Assembly (NCBI RefSeq): GCF_007828835.1 | Contig: NZ_VIVL01000009.1 | Location: forward strand, 186,001-250,000 | Length of the DNA: 64,000 nt | Origin: Variovorax beijingensis | Lineage (GTDB): Bacteria > Pseudomonadota > Gammaproteobacteria > Burkholderiales > Burkholderiaceae_C | Direction of reading: 5' to 3' | Shown: positions 62,693 through 64,000 of the stretch, piece by piece | How the letters are laid out: each line of letters begins with the position of its first letter | Position numbering within the stretch: the stretch's first letter is position 1 | The notes under the pieces: model-generated | What the model was told of the DNA's origin: nothing | Database searches by the model: none | The model's input: the letters and a program-made list of their open reading frames with translations, nothing else | Program-made: the position numbers and the translations under genes

Positions 62693-63906
62693 ACACCGCC
62701 CCGAGCGAACGCCAGCAGATGGTCGATGCGCTGCGCGGCTTTGCGCTGCTGGGCATCCTGGTGGTCAACATCGCGAGCTTCGCGTCAACCTATTACGGCC
62801 TGGGCATTCCCGATCCGATGGCCGTCTCGCCGGCCGACCGCGGCGCTTCGTTCGTGCGGGCCCTTGTGTTCGAGAGCAAGTTCTATCTGCTGTTCTCGTT
62901 CCTGTTCGGCTACAGCTTCACGCTGCAGATGCGCGCGGCCGAGCGCGACGGCAAGCCCTTCGTGCCGCGCATGGTGCGGCGGCATGTCGGGCTGTGGGCC
63001 CTCGGCGTGGCGCATGCCGTGCTGCTCTACTACGGCGACATCCTCACCGCGTATGCCGTGCTGGGCGCCGTGCTGCTCGTGCTGCGGCGGCGCAGCGATG
63101 TGTTCCTGGCGTGCACGGCCATCGTGCTGGTGCTGCTCACTTCATTGCTGTGGGCCGCGGTCGGCCAGATGTACACGCACGCGGACATGCAGATGGCGGC
63201 GCAGGCGGCCTACGGCGAAGCCGCCGCGGCGCTGGCCGCCTACCGCGCCACGCCCGCCACGGTGGTGGTGCAGCATCTGCGCGACCTCTCGCAGACCTGG
63301 TGGATCACGGCGCTGGTGCAGGCGCCGGAGGCGCTGGCCATGTTCCTGGCGGGCTTCATCGCCGGCAAGCGCGGGCTCCTCGCACATGCCGAAGCGCATC
63401 GCACACTGTGGTGGCGCGTGTTCTGGTGGGGCCTTGCCATCGGCCTGCCGGGTGCGCTGGCCTACGCCTGGCCGACCTTGCGGCTGAGCGATCCGGTGCG
63501 CGACATCCAGGCCCTCGCGCTCACGCTGCTGACGGCGCCGTTCCTGTCGGCCGCGTATGCGGCCGGCATGCTGCTCGTGTTCCAGAGCGCTCGCGGCCGG
63601 TGGCTGGCGCGGCTGCTGGCGCCGGCGGGGCGCATGGCGCTGTCGAACTACCTGCTGCAATCGGCGGCTTGCGCGTGGATCTTTCTGGCCTACGGGCTGC
63701 GCTGGATCGGAACGGTCGGGCCGTTGGCGACATTCGCGGTCGCGTTCGCGATCTTCGCGGGCAACCTGGCGCTGAGCCACTGGTGGATGCAGCGCTTCGC
63801 CTACGGCCCGGCGGAGTGGCTGCTGCGGGCCTTCACGAACCTCCAGCGCCCGCCGCTGCGGCGGCGCCGGCATGTGGATCAGCGCGACAGCTGCGCCGAG
63901 AGCTGA
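62689..63906 (+). CDS. DUF418 family membrane protein
   Basis: A 405-residue protein with about eight to ten membrane helices. The N-terminal VDALRGFALLGILVVNIASF and the C-terminal MALSNYLLQSAACAWIF are hallmark segments of DUF418 (YeiB-like) proteins, related to acyltransferase-3-like membrane proteins. Function unknown. The ATGA overlap with the LysR gene suggests one transcript. The 3' end overlaps the convergent LysE-type gene by 28 bases. Confidence 0.9.
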   Translation: MNTAPSERQQMVDALRGFALLGILVVNIASFASTYYGLGIPDPMAVSPADRGASFVRALVFESKFYLLFSFLFGYSFTLQMRAAERDGKPFVPRMVRRHVGLWALGVAHAVLLYYGDILTAYAVLGAVLLVLRRRSDVFLACTAIVLVLLTSLLWAAVGQMYTHADMQMAAQAAYGEAAAALAAYRATPATVVVQHLRDLSQTWWITALVQAPEALAMFLAGFIAGKRGLLAHAEAHRTLWWRVFWWGLAIGLPGALAYAWPTLRLSDPVRDIQALALTLLTAPFLSAAYAAGMLLVFQSARGRWLARLLAPAGRMALSNYLLQSAACAWIFLAYGLRWIGTVGPLATFAVAFAIFAGNLALSHWWMQRFAYGPAEWLLRAFTNLQRPPLRRRRHVDQRDSCAES

Positions 63907-64000
63907 AACACGGCAAAGCCCAGCAACAGCACGCCCGACAGCCGGTTGATGGACTGGAGCACCCGCGCACCGAGCTTGTGCCGCACCATCGACACCACGG
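63879..64000 (-). CDS. LysE/RhtB-type amino acid exporter (partial)
   Basis: The frame on the minus strand is open from the right edge to the stop at 63879, giving the last 40 residues. They end VLQSINRLSGVLLLGFAVFQL followed by SAQLSR, the typical C-terminal helix of LysE/RhtB translocators. The rest of the gene lies outside the window. It converges on and overlaps the DUF418 gene by 28 bases. Confidence 0.72.
   Translation of the reverse strand, partial: VVSMVRHKLGARVLQSINRLSGVLLLGFAVFQLSAQLSR

Overview
The window is about 64 kb of high-GC (roughly two thirds G+C) chromosomal DNA, densely packed with genes on both strands. The protein families point to a betaproteobacterium of the family Comamonadaceae, most like Variovorax. 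They include four orphan Bug-type (tripartite tricarboxylate) binding proteins, a YqjH/YqjI pair, LytTR regulators, a class VII self-sufficient P450 and a dispersed GC-rich intergenic repeat. The genus is my inference from gene content. No rRNA, tRNA, insertion sequence, prophage or CRISPR array was seen, and no gene-free stretch exceeds about 300 bases.

Layout, left part. 1-9 kb: the end of a response regulator; an SDR dehydrogenase / NTF2-like / MerR group; an HPF-like and CBS-domain stress pair; RbgA/YlqF; a Fur-family regulator; a MuiA-like protein; a thioesterase and an acyltransferase that overlap tail to tail. 9-17 kb: a membrane-bound LytTR regulator, an ammonium transporter behind a good sigma-54 promoter, an exported metallo-beta-lactamase-fold protein, an aspartoacylase-family protein, an M23 peptidase, glnS and a Pro/Tyr-rich exported protein. 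17.4-21.1 kb: a five-gene minus-strand operon of a membrane protein, a sterol desaturase-family enzyme, a 2TM protein and a LytS/LytTR two-component system, the last four linked by 4-base overlaps. 21.3-30.7 kb: an MdtABC-type RND efflux operon with its outer-membrane lipoprotein.

Middle part. 31-35 kb: an RpiR regulator faces an aminotransferase / glutamate-type binding protein / racemase-like operon across an intergenic region with repeated GGAAC boxes. 35-40.5 kb: uppP, then an IclR regulator facing a Bug binding protein and a P450-reductase-ferredoxin fusion. 40.5-43.5 kb: an orphan LuxR-type response regulator divergent from a trimeric autotransporter adhesin. 43.5-49.6 kb: mutS, the proteasome-like Anbu and an alpha/beta hydrolase in one apparent operon, then corA.

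Right part. 49.6-51.1 kb: a siderophore-interacting reductase next to a His-rich PadR regulator, the same arrangement as E. coli yqjH/yqjI. 51.2-56.4 kb: an HDOD protein, a CHASE-PAS-GAF-GGDEF-EAL protein, and the most unusual gene of the window, an uncharacterised protein that ends in five 12-residue repeats with core AAAWCSLEA. 56.5-64 kb: a sulfatase, three Bug proteins with MarR and LysR regulators, a DUF418 membrane protein, and the end of a LysE-type exporter.

Best candidates for new biology are the WCSL-repeat protein, the IclR/Bug/P450 unit, the sterol desaturase/LytS/LytTR operon and the mutS-anbu-hydrolase operon.
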